Below, piece after piece: positions 17,140 through 26,537 of a DNA stretch of 55,115 nt. Below the pieces are notes generated by a model. That model worked only from the letters and a program-made list of their open reading frames with translations. It was not told the DNA's origin and did no database searches. The DNA lies in contig DZDJ01000003.1 in assembly GCA_022736715.1 (NCBI GenBank), forward strand, positions 44,494-99,608, read 5' to 3'. Position 1 is the first letter of the stretch. Each line of letters starts with the position of its first letter. The DNA comes from Edaphobacter aggregans (lineage in GTDB: Bacteria > Acidobacteriota > Terriglobia > Terriglobales > Acidobacteriaceae). The translations under genes and the position numbers were made by a program.

Positions 17140-19677
17140 TTACTGGCGCAGGTCTACCACGGTTGCGCCTGCGCCGCCTTCATTCTGCGGCGGCTCCGTG
17201 ACCATGGCCACATGCGGATGCTGCCGCAGAAAATCGCGCAACGCCCTGCGCAGAACACCCAGGCCAGTGCCATGCACAATGCGGATGCGAGGCAGTCCGG
17301 CAAGAAATGCGCGATCGAGGAACTTCTCCACCTCGGCCGTGGCTTCATCGACATTGCGTCCGATCAAATTGATTTCCGAGGTCATGTCGTCGGCATCGCG
17401 GCTGGTGGAGATGGAAATGCCTTTGTTGCGGCGCGCGGCCTCCAGCGGAGTTACGGCCACGGCCTGCTGCGCGTGTGCGGAGAGAACGACTTCGGCAATC
17501 TCCTCGCGGGAGATGCGCATCTTCATCGGCCCGATGGCGACCTCGTAGGTCTTGCCGTCAATCTGCCGCTGCACTTTGCCTGTCTTGCCGCCGAGGGTTC
17601 CGGTGGCGCGCAGCTTGACGGTATCGCCAACGGAGACGTGCCGCACGCCATGCGGTGGCGCGCCGACATCCCCCCGGTCTGTACTTTGGCCGGTACTTTT
17701 GTCTGCGCCGGTATTGTGCGCCACCACGGTGGAATTAAACTGCTCGCTGAACTCGCGCCGCAGCCGGGCCATGCGCCGCTCGGCCTCTTTGCTGATCTTC
17801 TGCGCAGCGGCGCGGTCGTCAATGGCGCGCACGGTTTCGCGGATCTGATAGTCGAAGTCCTTCAGCAGCGATTGCAGCTTGATTTCCAGTTCGCGTACTT
17901 TGGCCTTCTGCTCATTGCGGCCCTCGTGCTCCAGGCGATATTTTTCTCGCGCCACTTCCTGCTCGTGGCGGCGCAGCGACTCGCGCTCTTCGGTGGCAGC
18001 CTTGAGTTGCGCGTGCAACTGATCGAGGAAGCGGGCAATGTCGGCGGTCTGCGTATTCAGGTGCGAGCGCGCTTCGGCAATGATGCTGGCATCCAGCCCA
18101 AGCCGCTGCGCAATGTTGATGCCCGCGGAGGCGCCGGGCACGCCCAGTCGCAGCTCATAGGTGGGCGCCAGTGTTTCCTCGTCAAAACCAACCGCAGCAT
18201 TCACCACGCCGTTGTGGTTGGCCGCGTACACCTTGAGCGCCGTAAGGTGCGTGCTGAGGAAGCTCCACGTATGACGACGCAGAAAATGCCCGGAGACGGC
18301 CACAGCCAGGGCTGCGCCCTCTTCCGGATCGGTGGCGGAGCCAAGCTCATCGATCAGCACCAGAGAACAGATGTCTGCCTCACGCGCAATGCGGTTAAGG
18401 TTGACGATATGCGCGGAGAAGGTGGAGAGATTGCACTCGATGGACTGCGCATCGCCAATATCGGCGTACACCGAATCGAAGATGGGCAGGTGCGCTTCCG
18501 CCGTGGGAACGGGAATGCCGGCCTGCGCCATGAGCGCCAGCAGGCCCAGCGTTTTCAGCGCAACGGTTTTGCCGCCGGTGTTGGGTCCGCTGATGATGAG
18601 CTGCTTCGCGTGGCCGGGCAGCGCGAGCGTGAGCGGAACAATGCTGCCGCCGCTGGCGCGCAGGCGCATCTCCAGCAGCGGATGCCGCGCGGATTTAAGC
18701 GAGAGCGCATCGGCTGTGTCGGCAGTGGTCTGCGCTTCAGCAGTAGAAAACGTGGGGCGCGCGCAGTCGTAGGCAATGGCGAAACGGGCGCGGGCAAAGT
18801 GCGATTCGATCTCGGCCAGAATCTGTGCGCCAGCGGCGATGGTGGGCGCGTGCTGGCCGATCTCGCGCGTCATGGCGACCAGGATGCGATGTATCTCGGC
18901 CTGTTCTTCCTCCAGCAGGCGCACCAGTTCATTGTTCTGCTCGATGGTTTCGAGCGGCTCCACGTAGACGGTCTGCCCGCTGGAGCTGGCGCCGTGCACC
19001 ACGCCGGGAATGCGGCGCTTCCACTCGGCTTTGACGGGGATGACGAAGCGCTCGCCGCGAATGGTGATGAGGTCATGCTGCGTGCTGCCGCCTTCGCTCA
19101 TGCGGCGCAGCGCGTGGCGCAGACTTTCTTCAATCTGGCGCTGCTGGCGCTCCATTTCGCGGCGAATGCGGCGCAGGCCGGGCGAGGCATCGTCGCTCAG
19201 GCTGCCGTCGGGCTCAATTTTGCCGCGCAGGGAATGCAGCAGATGGCCAAAATCCGCAACGGCGAGCGGCCCGCACAAGGCTTCTATCGCAGGCCATTCC
19301 CCGCGCATGGCCTCGGGCGGCGTGGCCATCAGGCTGTGCCATGCGGCGATGCGATCGACGACGACCAGCACGTCACGAATCTCCGCGGCCTCCAGCGCTG
19401 CGCCTTGAATGCGCGCTTTGTGCAGCAGTTGCGTGGGGTCGAAGAGGCCGTAAAACTCAAAGCCGGCGCCGGCGGCAATCAGGCGGCGAATCTCGGCGGT
19501 GCGCTGCTGCTGTTCTTCGATCCAGGGCTGGTCGGTGGAAGGCTCCAACGCCAGCGTCCAGGCACGGCCCAGCGGAGAGGCTGCGTAGCCGGCAACGGCT
19601 TCGCGCAGGCGCGGCCATTCCAGAGTGGCGGCGCTGGTTTCGCGCAAAGGAGAGGGAATCGCTGGCAAAAGGCTCAC
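17140..19677 (-). CDS. mutS2: Endonuclease MutS2 with Smr domain
   Basis: An 845-residue DNA-binding ATPase of the MutS2 family, which binds branched DNA and, in some bacteria, collided ribosomes. Features in order: N-terminal core/clamp helices; ATPase with Walker A GPNTGGKT (about 358-365) and Walker B LVLIDELGSATDPEEG; a long coiled coil (about 520-600, EERESLRRHEQEVAREKYRLEHEGR); a KOW-like strand region (GTLGGKTGKVQ); and a C-terminal Smr domain with INLIGRNVDEA and HGTGLGVLRRALRDFL. The start is GTG at 19677. There is no MutS1-type mismatch domain. Confidence 0.94.
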   Translation of the reverse strand: MSLLPAIPSPLRETSAATLEWPRLREAVAGYAASPLGRAWTLALEPSTDQPWIEEQQQRTAEIRRLIAAGAGFEFYGLFDPTQLLHKARIQGAALEAAEIRDVLVVVDRIAAWHSLMATPPEAMRGEWPAIEALCGPLAVADFGHLLHSLRGKIEPDGSLSDDASPGLRRIRREMERQQRQIEESLRHALRRMSEGGSTQHDLITIRGERFVIPVKAEWKRRIPGVVHGASSSGQTVYVEPLETIEQNNELVRLLEEEQAEIHRILVAMTREIGQHAPTIAAGAQILAEIESHFARARFAIAYDCARPTFSTAEAQTTADTADALSLKSARHPLLEMRLRASGGSIVPLTLALPGHAKQLIISGPNTGGKTVALKTLGLLALMAQAGIPVPTAEAHLPIFDSVYADIGDAQSIECNLSTFSAHIVNLNRIAREADICSLVLIDELGSATDPEEGAALAVAVSGHFLRRHTWSFLSTHLTALKVYAANHNGVVNAAVGFDEETLAPTYELRLGVPGASAGINIAQRLGLDASIIAEARSHLNTQTADIARFLDQLHAQLKAATEERESLRRHEQEVAREKYRLEHEGRNEQKAKVRELEIKLQSLLKDFDYQIRETVRAIDDRAAAQKISKEAERRMARLRREFSEQFNSTVVAHNTGADKSTGQSTDRGDVGAPPHGVRHVSVGDTVKLRATGTLGGKTGKVQRQIDGKTYEVAIGPMKMRISREEIAEVVLSAHAQQAVAVTPLEAARRNKGISISTSRDADDMTSEINLIGRNVDEATAEVEKFLDRAFLAGLPRIRIVHGTGLGVLRRALRDFLRQHPHVAMVTEPPQNEGGAGATVVDLRQ

Positions 19678-19788
19678 GTATGTTATCGTACCGCCAGTCG
19701 CGATTTGCCGGGCAGATGCCCGGGAACTGCAAGCGGCTTCGTTGCGTATCCATGAATATTGCAGGATGTTGCCTGCAAGGAGGCAACT

Positions 19789-20307
19789 ATGTTCTGTTCA
19801 GCATGCGGTGCACCCAACGACCCGGGCGCGCGCTTCTGCGCGCGTTGCGGAGCGCAGATGCCGCAGGTGGATTCGATGTATGTCGTTCCGGCTGTTGCAG
19901 CAAACCGGGTGGAGCATCATCTGAAGACGCTTGGCATTCTGTGGATCGTTTTTGGCGGCTACACGCTGTTGATATGGCTGCTGGCGCTGCCGTTTCTGGC
20001 GGGCATTCTGGGTGGTTTTTGTCCCATGGGCCATGCGCTGCACGGCATGCACGGCTTCCCCTTTGGCCACGCGTTCTTTGCGGCGTGGGTTCCGCTGATT
20101 ACGGCCATTCTGGTGGTGCGCTCGGCGCTGTCGCTGCTGGTGGGCTTTGCGCTGCTCACGCGCCAGCGCTGGGGACGCATTCTGGCGATTGTGGTCGGCA
20201 TTGTGACCTTGCTGAAGATTCCTTTTGGCACAGCGCTGGGCATTTACACGCTGTGGGTGCTGGCTCCGGCACAGTCTGGCGTGGAGTACGACCAGATGGC
20301 CGCGTAA
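19789..20307 (+). CDS. Zinc-ribbon membrane protein, function unknown
   Basis: A 172-residue protein starting at ATG 19789 behind AAGGAGG. It opens with a C4 zinc ribbon (CSACGAPNDPGARFCARCGAQM), followed by a short linker and three to four hydrophobic helices (LGILWIVFGGYTLLIWLLALPFLAGILGGF; AAWVPLITAILVVRSALSLLVGFALL; ILAIVVGIVTLLKIPFGTALGIYTLWVL). The layout, a cytosolic zinc ribbon fused to a membrane bundle, is common and uncharacterised. It is followed 38 bp later by hemB. Confidence 0.8.
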   Translation: MFCSACGAPNDPGARFCARCGAQMPQVDSMYVVPAVAANRVEHHLKTLGILWIVFGGYTLLIWLLALPFLAGILGGFCPMGHALHGMHGFPFGHAFFAAWVPLITAILVVRSALSLLVGFALLTRQRWGRILAIVVGIVTLLKIPFGTALGIYTLWVLAPAQSGVEYDQMAA

Positions 20308-20345
20308 AACGGGCCGCTGGAGCGGGCGCGATTTAGAATAACGGC

Positions 20346-21335
20346 ATGGAATTTCCTGTCACCCGCATGCGCAGACTTCGCCGTACGGAGGCGATGCGCA
20401 ATCTGGTTCGTGAAACGCATCTGCATCCCGGCGCGCTCATCTACCCGCTGTTTCTCTGTCCCGGGGAAGGCGTGCGCCGCGAAATCGGCTCCATGCCCGG
20501 CGTCTTCAACCTGTCGATCGATGAGGCTGTCCGCGAAGCGCAGGAGGCCGCCTCGCTGGGCCTTGGCGGGCTGCTGCTCTTTGGCCTGCCGGAAACAAAG
20601 GATGCAGAAGGCAGCGGCGCGTATGCGGACGATGGCATTGTGCAGCAGGCGCTGCGCGCCTTCAAGCAACAGCGCGAGCTGGACAAGCTGGTGATGATTG
20701 CCGATGTGTGCCTGTGCGAGTACACCTCGCATGGCCATTGCGGCATCGTGCACAAAGACGGCAGCCACTACGAGATTGAGAATGACTCCAGCGTGCGCCT
20801 GCTGGCGAAAACGGCAGCTTCGCTGGCCAAGGCTGGTGCGGACATCATTGCGCCTTCAGACATGATGGATGGCCGCGTGGCGGCGATGCGCGACGAGATG
20901 GACGAAGAGGGTTTTGAACAGATTCCGATTCTCTCTTACGCGTCGAAGTTCGCCTCAGCGTTTTACGGGCCGTTCCGGGAAGCGGCAGACTCGGCTCCGC
21001 AGTTTGGCGACCGCCGCAGCTACCAGATGGACGGCGCGAATCTGCGCGAGGCGATGCGCGAGATTGAGCTGGACCTGGCCGAGGGTGCGGACATGATCCT
21101 GATGAAGCCGGCGATGCCATATCTGGATGTGATCCGCGCTGCGCGGGAACGCTTCCAGGTGCCGATGGGCGCGTATCAGGTCTCTGGCGAATACTCCATG
21201 CTGCATGCGGCTTTCCAGCGCGGCTGGCTGGAGCAGGAACGCGCCATGATGGAGTCACTGATCTCTATCCGCCGCGCTGGCGCGGACTTTATCGTGACGT
21301 ATTTCGCCAGGGATGCGGCGAAGGTGCTGGGGTAG
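20346..21335 (+). CDS. hemB: Delta-aminolevulinic acid dehydratase (porphobilinogen synthase)
   Basis: Condenses two 5-aminolevulinates into porphobilinogen in tetrapyrrole synthesis. The 329-residue protein has the zinc-binding cysteines in [14 protein letters not shown] (about 120-133), and the two Schiff-base lysines in SYASKFAS (about residue 203) and [10 protein letters not shown] (about residue 256). Length and motifs are normal, indicating a zinc-type enzyme. No other heme genes are adjacent. Confidence 0.96.
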   Translation: MEFPVTRMRRLRRTEAMRNLVRETHLHPGALIYPLFLCPGEGVRREIGSMPGVFNLSIDEAVREAQEAASLGLGGLLLFGLPETKDAEGSGAYADDGIVQQALRAFKQQRELDKLVMIADVCLCEYTSHGHCGIVHKDGSHYEIENDSSVRLLAKTAASLAKAGADIIAPSDMMDGRVAAMRDEMDEEGFEQIPILSYASKFASAFYGPFREAADSAPQFGDRRSYQMDGANLREAMREIELDLAEGADMILMKPAMPYLDVIRAARERFQVPMGAYQVSGEYSMLHAAFQRGWLEQERAMMESLISIRRAGADFIVTYFARDAAKVLG

Positions 21336-21381
21336 GCCGGCGTGGCCGGGTGATGGGAAGTGAGGGCAGGCAGCCGGGAGC

Positions 21382-21666
21382 TTAGCTCTCGGTACAATCC
21401 AAGCCAAAGATCGCGGCCTCCAGCGGCACCACCAGCACGCAGCCAAAGAAGGCGGCCACCCACTCGGCGCTATTTTCTGCCCACAGCAACACGCGTTCGC
21501 CGGGCTGGATGCCGCGCCGCTCAAGTTCGGCGGCAAAGCGCCCGGCCAGCTCGGCCAGTTGCAGATAGGTGGTTGGGTGGCGGCGGTTACCGCGATAGCA
21601 GACGATGGCGGTCTGCGCTCCGTGGCGGCGAAAGTCGGCAACGAGAGTGGCCAGGTGCGTTCGCAC
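21382..21666 (-). pseudogene. N-terminal fragment of an AMP-dependent synthetase/ligase
   Basis: From GTG 21666, which has GGAGG 4 nt upstream, 94 residues read like the N-terminus of an acyl-CoA synthetase or other ANL enzyme: THLATLVADFRRHGAQTAIVCYRG, then TTYLQLAELAGRFAAELERRGIQPGERVLLWAENSAEWVAAFFGCVL. The frame ends just where the core domain should continue (PLEAAIFGLDCTES, stop at 21382). No P-loop (TSGTTG-type) or later adenylation motif follows before hemB, so the remaining 400 or more residues are missing. It is probably a decayed remnant, though the intact start signals mean a short peptide may still be made. Confidence 0.65.
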
Positions 21667-21992
21667 AGCGCCTCCAGTGTGACATAACTTTGGATGCGGT
21701 TGACGGAATGCGATGGAGGAAAAGTTGCCGCGGGCAAAGCCGCACTGCGTGTGGTTAACTTGTCGTATGGAATGGCAGCGGATACCAGTGTAGCGCCCGC
21801 CTGCATCCCCCTGCATGGCATAGAATCCAATGTTCGGGTGTTGTTTGAATTGGGCAGAGTACTATAACCGCACAGCCGGTGCGCAAATTTGCTGGTGATG
21901 TGGCGAATTGGTTGGGGCAGCGCGCCCCGGATCTGTTGTGATGGTAGAAGGCAGCAACCACGTTATTTTTTACTGAAGAACGGAGCATTCCC
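21667..21992 (+). promoter_or_regulatory. Intergenic region upstream of lpdA with a candidate promoter
   Basis: 326 bp with no supported gene. A plausible rightward promoter has -35 TTGTTT (21841-21846), a 16-bp spacer and -10 TATAAC (21863-21868), about 125 bp before the lpdA start. The rest shows nothing distinctive. Confidence 0.45.
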
Positions 21993-23411
21993 TTGGCAGA
22001 GACAATTTACGACCTGGCCGTGATTGGCGGTGGCCCCGCCGGATACACCGCAGCGATTCGCGCTGCGCAATATGGCCTGAAAGTGGCCCTGATTGAGAAG
22101 ACTCCCAAGCTGGGCGGCACCTGCCTGCACGTGGGTTGCATTCCCACCAAGGCGCTGCTCTTCCATGCGGAGATATGGGACCATCTGAAGCATGCCAGGG
22201 AGTACGGCATCGATGGCGTGGGCGACGTCAAGCTGAACTGGGCATCGATCCAGAAGCGCAAGCAGGGCATCATCGACAAGCATGCGAAGGGTCTGGACTT
22301 CCTGATGCGGAAGAACAAGATCACCACCCTTGCCGGTTTCGGCAAGCTGACCGGCCCGGCCAAGGCGGGCGTGCACACGGTGGAAGTGACGGCGGACGGC
22401 GCGGCCAAGACAGTGCAGGCGAAGAATGTGATCCTGGCCACCGGCTCCGATGCGCGCATGCTGCCCGGTTACAAGCCCGATGACCGCATTCTGACGAACA
22501 TCGAGATTCTTTCGATGGAGTCGATTCCAAAGTCGCTGGTGGTGATTGGTTCCGGTGCGGTGGGTGTGGAGTTCGGCTCCATCTTCAAGAGTTTTGGCGC
22601 CGAGGTGACCATTATCGAAGCGCTGCCGCGTATTGTTCCGGCAGAGGATGAAGATGTCAGCAAAGAGCTGCTGCGGCTCTACAAGAAGCGGGGTATTGAA
22701 GTGCATGTGAGCGCCAAGGTCGACAAGATGGAGAAGACCAAGAATGGCGTGAAGGTGCTCTTTACCACCGCCGACGGCAAGAGCGCGGTGAAGGAGGCCG
22801 ACAAGGTGCTGGTGGCCGTGGGCCGCGCGCCGCGCACGGAAGGCGTCGGGTTGGAGAAGACCAGGATCAAGGCGGAGCGCGGTTTTATCCAGACGAATGA
22901 GTGGATGGAGACGGCGGAGCCGGGCGTTTACGCCGTCGGCGACATTGTGGCTGGGCTGCCGCAGTTGGCGCACGTGGGCTCCATGGCAGGCATGGTGGTG
23001 GCGGCCAAACTGGCGGGCAAGTATGCGCGCCCGGTGCGCCGTGATCGCGTTCCCGGCTGCACGTACTGCGAGCCGCAGATTGGCTCGGTCGGCCTGACGG
23101 AAGCCAAGGCGAAAGAAGCTGGTTATACCGTGAAGGTGGGCAAGTTCCCGTTTGTGGGCAACTCCAAGGCCACGATTCTGGATTCGCACGATGGCTTTGT
23201 GAAGGTAGTGACCGATGCGAAGTATGGCGAAATCCTGGGCGTGCACATCCTTGGCCCGCAGGCCACGGAACTGATTGCCGAAGCGGTGACGGCGCTGGAT
23301 CTGGAAGCCACGGTGGACGAGATGATGTTCACCATCCATGCGCATCCCACGCTGGCCGAGTCTCTGCTGGACGGCTACGGCAGCGTGGAAGGCATGGCGA
23401 TCAACGTGTAA
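21993..23411 (+). CDS. lpdA: Dihydrolipoyl dehydrogenase (E3)
   Basis: Flavoprotein that reoxidises the dihydrolipoyl arms of 2-oxoacid dehydrogenase complexes using NAD+. The 472 residues contain the FAD-binding GGGPAGYTAA, the redox disulphide GGTCLHVGCIPTKAL, the NAD-binding GSGAVGVEFGS, the second FAD motif VYAVGDI, and the C-terminal HAHPTLAES with the catalytic His-Glu pair. The start is TTG at 21993 with CGGAG upstream. It is the first gene of a cluster that also holds lipB and the E1/E2 genes, so it probably serves that complex. A terminator follows at 23446-23470. Confidence 0.96.
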   Translation: MAETIYDLAVIGGGPAGYTAAIRAAQYGLKVALIEKTPKLGGTCLHVGCIPTKALLFHAEIWDHLKHAREYGIDGVGDVKLNWASIQKRKQGIIDKHAKGLDFLMRKNKITTLAGFGKLTGPAKAGVHTVEVTADGAAKTVQAKNVILATGSDARMLPGYKPDDRILTNIEILSMESIPKSLVVIGSGAVGVEFGSIFKSFGAEVTIIEALPRIVPAEDEDVSKELLRLYKKRGIEVHVSAKVDKMEKTKNGVKVLFTTADGKSAVKEADKVLVAVGRAPRTEGVGLEKTRIKAERGFIQTNEWMETAEPGVYAVGDIVAGLPQLAHVGSMAGMVVAAKLAGKYARPVRRDRVPGCTYCEPQIGSVGLTEAKAKEAGYTVKVGKFPFVGNSKATILDSHDGFVKVVTDAKYGEILGVHILGPQATELIAEAVTALDLEATVDEMMFTIHAHPTLAESLLDGYGSVEGMAINV

Positions 23412-23445
23412 CAGCAGGCCGGCGGGTCAGCAGGTCAGCAGAAAG

Positions 23446-23470
23446 AGGCCCGGCCGCAATGGCCGGGCCT
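23446..23470 (+). terminator. lpdA terminator
   Basis: Perfect 10-bp stem AGGCCCGGCC / GGCCGGGCCT around a GCAAT loop, followed by TCGTATTGTTGT. It separates lpdA from vapB. Confidence 0.7.
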
Positions 23471-23498
23471 TCGTATTGTTGTCAAAGAGGAAAGTTGA

Positions 23499-23530
23499 CA
23501 TCATGATGCTCAAGTGCAAGCATCATGATG
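23499..23530. promoter_or_regulatory. Paired palindromes at the vapB start, candidate VapB operator
   Basis: The perfect 10-bp palindrome CATCATGATG occurs twice, at 23499-23508 and 23521-23530, 22 bp apart centre to centre (about two helical turns). Such paired dyads next to a vapB gene are typical binding sites for VapB dimers and VapBC complexes, which autoregulate. The sites overlap the possible vapB start codons. Confidence 0.6.
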
Positions 23531-23772
23531 TGCGAACCACGCTGACACTCGATGACGATGTGATGCGGCTGCTTGAAAAGGAGACCCGTCGTACTGGCGA
23601 ACCGTTCAAAGCGGTTGTGAACCGGTATCTGCGTCTGGGGCTGATAGCGGCCAGGCAGCCGCAGCAGAAGCCATTTACTGTAGCTCCGCGCCGGCTGGGG
23701 CTGCCTTCCGGCCTGAGTTATGACAATGTGCAGGAACTGCTGGAGGCGATTGAAGGGCCGCGTCCACGATGA
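23503..23772 (+). CDS. vapB: VapB-type ribbon-helix-helix antitoxin
   Basis: DNA-binding antitoxin. The core RTTLTLDDDVMRLLEKETRRTGEPFKAVVNRYLRLGL is a ribbon-helix-helix domain, with a C-terminal tail (PQQKPFTVAPRRLGLPSGLSYDNVQELLEAIEG) that would wrap the toxin. Two in-frame starts are possible: ATG 23503, with AGAGGAAAG upstream, giving 89 residues, or GTG 23530, where homology begins, giving 80. The ATGA overlap at 23769-23772 couples it to vapC. The open frame further upstream overlaps lpdA and is not used. Confidence 0.83.
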   Translation: MMLKCKHHDVRTTLTLDDDVMRLLEKETRRTGEPFKAVVNRYLRLGLIAARQPQQKPFTVAPRRLGLPSGLSYDNVQELLEAIEGPRPR

Positions 23773-24200
23773 TCGTGCTGGATGCCAACATTCTGCTGTA
23801 TGCCTATGACCGCACTGCTGTGCTGCACAAGAAAGCGCGGCGATGGGTGGAGCGGATCTTCTCTTCGTCAGAGCCGGTGGCCATTCCTTTGCGGACCGTC
23901 TCGGCTTTTCTGCGTATTCTTACCAACCCCCGGCTGCCCGGCGAGCGGTTTACCATGGAAGAGGCCGTGCAAACGGTGGACAGATGGCTGGAGCAGCCCA
24001 ATGTGCGGCTGATTGTTCCCGGAGAGCAGCACTGGCCGTTCCTGCGGCAGATGCTGCTGGAGGGCCAGGTGCAGGGACCGTTAGTGACGGACGCCCAACT
24101 GGCTGCGCTGACGCTGGAGTGCGGCGGCGTGCTGTATTCCACGGACCGGGATTTTGCGCGCTTTCCCGGGTTGCGTTGGAAGAACCCTTTTCTGGATTGA
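23769..24200 (+). CDS. vapC: VapC-type PIN-domain ribonuclease toxin
   Basis: A 143-residue PIN-domain protein. Acidic metal ligands visible are D5 (IVLDANIL), D108 (VTDAQLAA) and D126/D128 (STDRDFARF). The middle motif reads RTVSAFLRILTNPRLPG, the form seen in one VapC subgroup, where the usual second Glu is less obvious. VapC toxins cleave tRNA or rRNA; the target here is unknown. It follows vapB with a 4-bp overlap, and its stop TGA overlaps the probable lipB ATG (TGATG), which is unusual. Confidence 0.86.
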   Translation: MIVLDANILLYAYDRTAVLHKKARRWVERIFSSSEPVAIPLRTVSAFLRILTNPRLPGERFTMEEAVQTVDRWLEQPNVRLIVPGEQHWPFLRQMLLEGQVQGPLVTDAQLAALTLECGGVLYSTDRDFARFPGLRWKNPFLD

Positions 24201-24943
24201 TGGTTTTCATGCTGCTGCATCTTCTCCATCTCGGACGCATTGGTTACCCCGAAGCGCTGGACGTACAGCGGCAGGTGGTGGAGCTGCGCAAGCAGCAGCG
24301 GATTGGCGATGTGCTGTTGCTGCTGGAGCATCCGCCGGTGATTACGCTGGGGCGGAATTCGCAGCGCAGCAATGTGATTGCCAGCGATGCTTTTCTGGCG
24401 CAGCGCGGCGTGGAGCTGCACGAGATCAATCGCGGCGGCGATGTGACATACCACGGACCGGGGCAGCTGGTGGGCTATCCCATTCTCGATCTGCGCGGCG
24501 ATTTTCCGCAGAAGCGCGGGCCGCATCTGGGGCCGGTGGACTATGTGCGTCTGCTGGAGGAGGTGCTGGTCCGCGCCTGCGGCGACTACGGCGTGATGAC
24601 GCAGCGCATTGCCGGGCGCACCGGCGTGTGGACGCTGCCCGGTGGTTCGATTCCGGAAAAAAAGATCGCCGCCATCGGCGTGCATGTGTCGCAGGGGGTC
24701 ACCTCGCATGGCTTTGCGCTGAATGTGACCACGGACCTGCGCGACTTCCAGTGGATTGTTCCCTGTGGCATTACGGACAGGCCGGTCACCAGCCTGGAGC
24801 TGGAAGTGGATACGCAACGGCACGCCATGCCGACCATGGAGTCCGCGGCCAACGCCACGGCGCGGCACTTTGGCCACATCTTTGCGCGGCAGGTGCTCTG
24901 CGTGGAATCACTGGAGCAGTTACTGACCGCAACAATGGTGTAG
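24200..24943 (+). CDS. lipB: Octanoyltransferase LipB
   Basis: Transfers octanoyl from acyl carrier protein to the lipoyl domains of 2-oxoacid dehydrogenases. The 247 residues include LLLEHPPVITLGR, the signature RGGDVTYHGPGQLVGYPILDLR, the lysine-bearing KIAAIGVHVSQGVTSHGFALNV, and the catalytic Cys in IVPCGITD. The start is ATG 24200 (overlapping the vapC stop) or ATG 24209, both in frame. Its lipoyl substrates are encoded downstream in the E2 gene. lipA is not seen in the window. Confidence 0.94.
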   Translation: MVFMLLHLLHLGRIGYPEALDVQRQVVELRKQQRIGDVLLLLEHPPVITLGRNSQRSNVIASDAFLAQRGVELHEINRGGDVTYHGPGQLVGYPILDLRGDFPQKRGPHLGPVDYVRLLEEVLVRACGDYGVMTQRIAGRTGVWTLPGGSIPEKKIAAIGVHVSQGVTSHGFALNVTTDLRDFQWIVPCGITDRPVTSLELEVDTQRHAMPTMESAANATARHFGHIFARQVLCVESLEQLLTATMV

Positions 24944-25092
24944 GTAGCCGCAAAAGCAGAAAAAGCGGCAAATCCTAAAATCGCACAGTATGTCCGTTTA
25001 TCGCTCAAATTTGGCGCAACTCCGGAAGTTGGGCGTATAGTTTGCCTCATAGAGCCTGCTGATTTGCAGCCCTGAGGGGAAACGCAATAGAG

Positions 25093-26436
25093 ATGCCTAT
25101 CAAGACGCCGACCAAGCCACAGCCGAAGACTTCGGCAGCGAAGCCAGCAGACCCATCTGCCGCAGCAAAAAGCACTGGAAAATCAACCACTTCGAGCAAC
25201 GGAAACGGCGGCAAAACTGCGCAGCCGCCAGTGAAATTGAACCCGCATGGAATTCCGGACTGGCGGCTGGAAGAGCTGCCGTTCCAGGTGGAAGGCGAGT
25301 GGGTCAATGGGGAATATCGCTACAAGGTTGTGGGCGACACCACTGTTCCTGCACCGCCGCTCCGCCCCTCCAAATATCTGACGCCGCAGCAGTCAGTGGA
25401 GCTGTACCGTTACATGCTCATCAACCGGCGCATGGAAGAGGCGCTGGAGCGGATGTACAAGCAGTCGAAGGTGATCGGCGGTTTGTACCTGAGCCTAGGG
25501 CAGGAGGCGACCTCCATTGCCACCACCTATGCGCTGCACAAGGATGACTGGCTTGGGCCGATGCTGCGCAATCAGGGGTCAATGATTGTGCGTGGATTTA
25601 AGCCACGCGACACCATGATGCAGTACATGGCCAAGGCCGGTTCGCCGACGCATGGACGTGAGTCCGGGCTGCACTATGGCGACCACAAGCTGCTGAATGC
25701 GATTGCGCCGATCTCGCATCTGGGCGACTCCATTGGCGTGCTGGCGGGCGTGGCGCTGGGTGCGCGGCTGCAGGGCAAAAATATTGCCGCGCTGGGTTTT
25801 GTGGGCGATGGCGGCCAGTCCACCGGACCAACGTATGAGGGCTTCAACTTTGCTGCCGTGCAGAAGCTGGGCGTGATTCTGGTGGTAGAGCACAATCTGT
25901 GGGCCTACTCCACGCCGGTGGAGCTGCAGTTTGCGTGCAGGGACCTGGCGGACCGCGCAATCGGCTATGGTGTGCCGGGGGTGATTGTAGACGGCACGGA
26001 CGCCAACCAGGTGTATGACGCCAGCTACGAGGCAGTGCAGCGCGCGCATCGCGGCGAGGGCGCCACATACATTGAGGCCAAGCTGATGCGCATGAAGGGC
26101 CACGCCATGCACGATGCGGCCGTGTACGTGCCGCAGGAAGTGAAGGAGTACTGGAAGCGGCGCGATCCGCTGCTGCGCTACGAGCAGTATCTGCTGGAGC
26201 GGGGCTGGGTGACGGAGGAAAAACTGAAGCAGATCGACGCCGAAGTGGTGGCGTTGATGGAGGCCGAGCGCGAGATTGCGGAGGCTTCGCCAATGCCCGA
26301 TCCGGCCACGGCGGCCACTGGGGTATATCTGGACAACGAGGTGGAGATTCCGCTGAAGTATGGTCGCGTGAAGGTGAAGATGGCGGACACGGGCCGCAAG
26401 CTGGCGGCGTCCAGCACGCCGGGTCATTACAAATAG
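25093..26436 (+). CDS. 2-oxoacid dehydrogenase E1 component, alpha subunit
   Basis: Thiamine diphosphate-dependent decarboxylating subunit. The 447 residues begin with a disordered K/P/S/T/A-rich stretch of about 50 residues, then the catalytic core with MEEALERMYKQSKVIGGLYLSLGQEA, the phosphorylation-loop region near HGRESGLHYGD, and the thiamine-diphosphate motif GDGGQSTGPTYEGFNFAAVQKLGVILVVEHN. It resembles the heterotetrameric pyruvate and branched-chain E1 families; the substrate cannot be fixed from sequence, but pyruvate is plausible. GAGGGGA precedes the start. The E1 beta gene follows after a 101-bp gap. Confidence 0.9.
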   Translation: MPIKTPTKPQPKTSAAKPADPSAAAKSTGKSTTSSNGNGGKTAQPPVKLNPHGIPDWRLEELPFQVEGEWVNGEYRYKVVGDTTVPAPPLRPSKYLTPQQSVELYRYMLINRRMEEALERMYKQSKVIGGLYLSLGQEATSIATTYALHKDDWLGPMLRNQGSMIVRGFKPRDTMMQYMAKAGSPTHGRESGLHYGDHKLLNAIAPISHLGDSIGVLAGVALGARLQGKNIAALGFVGDGGQSTGPTYEGFNFAAVQKLGVILVVEHNLWAYSTPVELQFACRDLADRAIGYGVPGVIVDGTDANQVYDASYEAVQRAHRGEGATYIEAKLMRMKGHAMHDAAVYVPQEVKEYWKRRDPLLRYEQYLLERGWVTEEKLKQIDAEVVALMEAEREIAEASPMPDPATAATGVYLDNEVEIPLKYGRVKVKMADTGRKLAASSTPGHYK

Positions 26437-26537
26437 GGCCTGCAATCAGGCATGGGCGCACGCGGGGCGCGTAGTCAGTTCTGCGCTGGCGGCGCGGGCA
26501 TAACCACAACCGGACACAACTTTTTGTGAGAGAGAAC

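Noticed and set aside
16906-19755. 949-codon rightward open frame opposite mutS2
   Set aside because: It is the antisense of a well-supported mutS2 gene; its composition (Arg, Gln, Ala, His-rich) is typical of a shadow frame in high-GC DNA.
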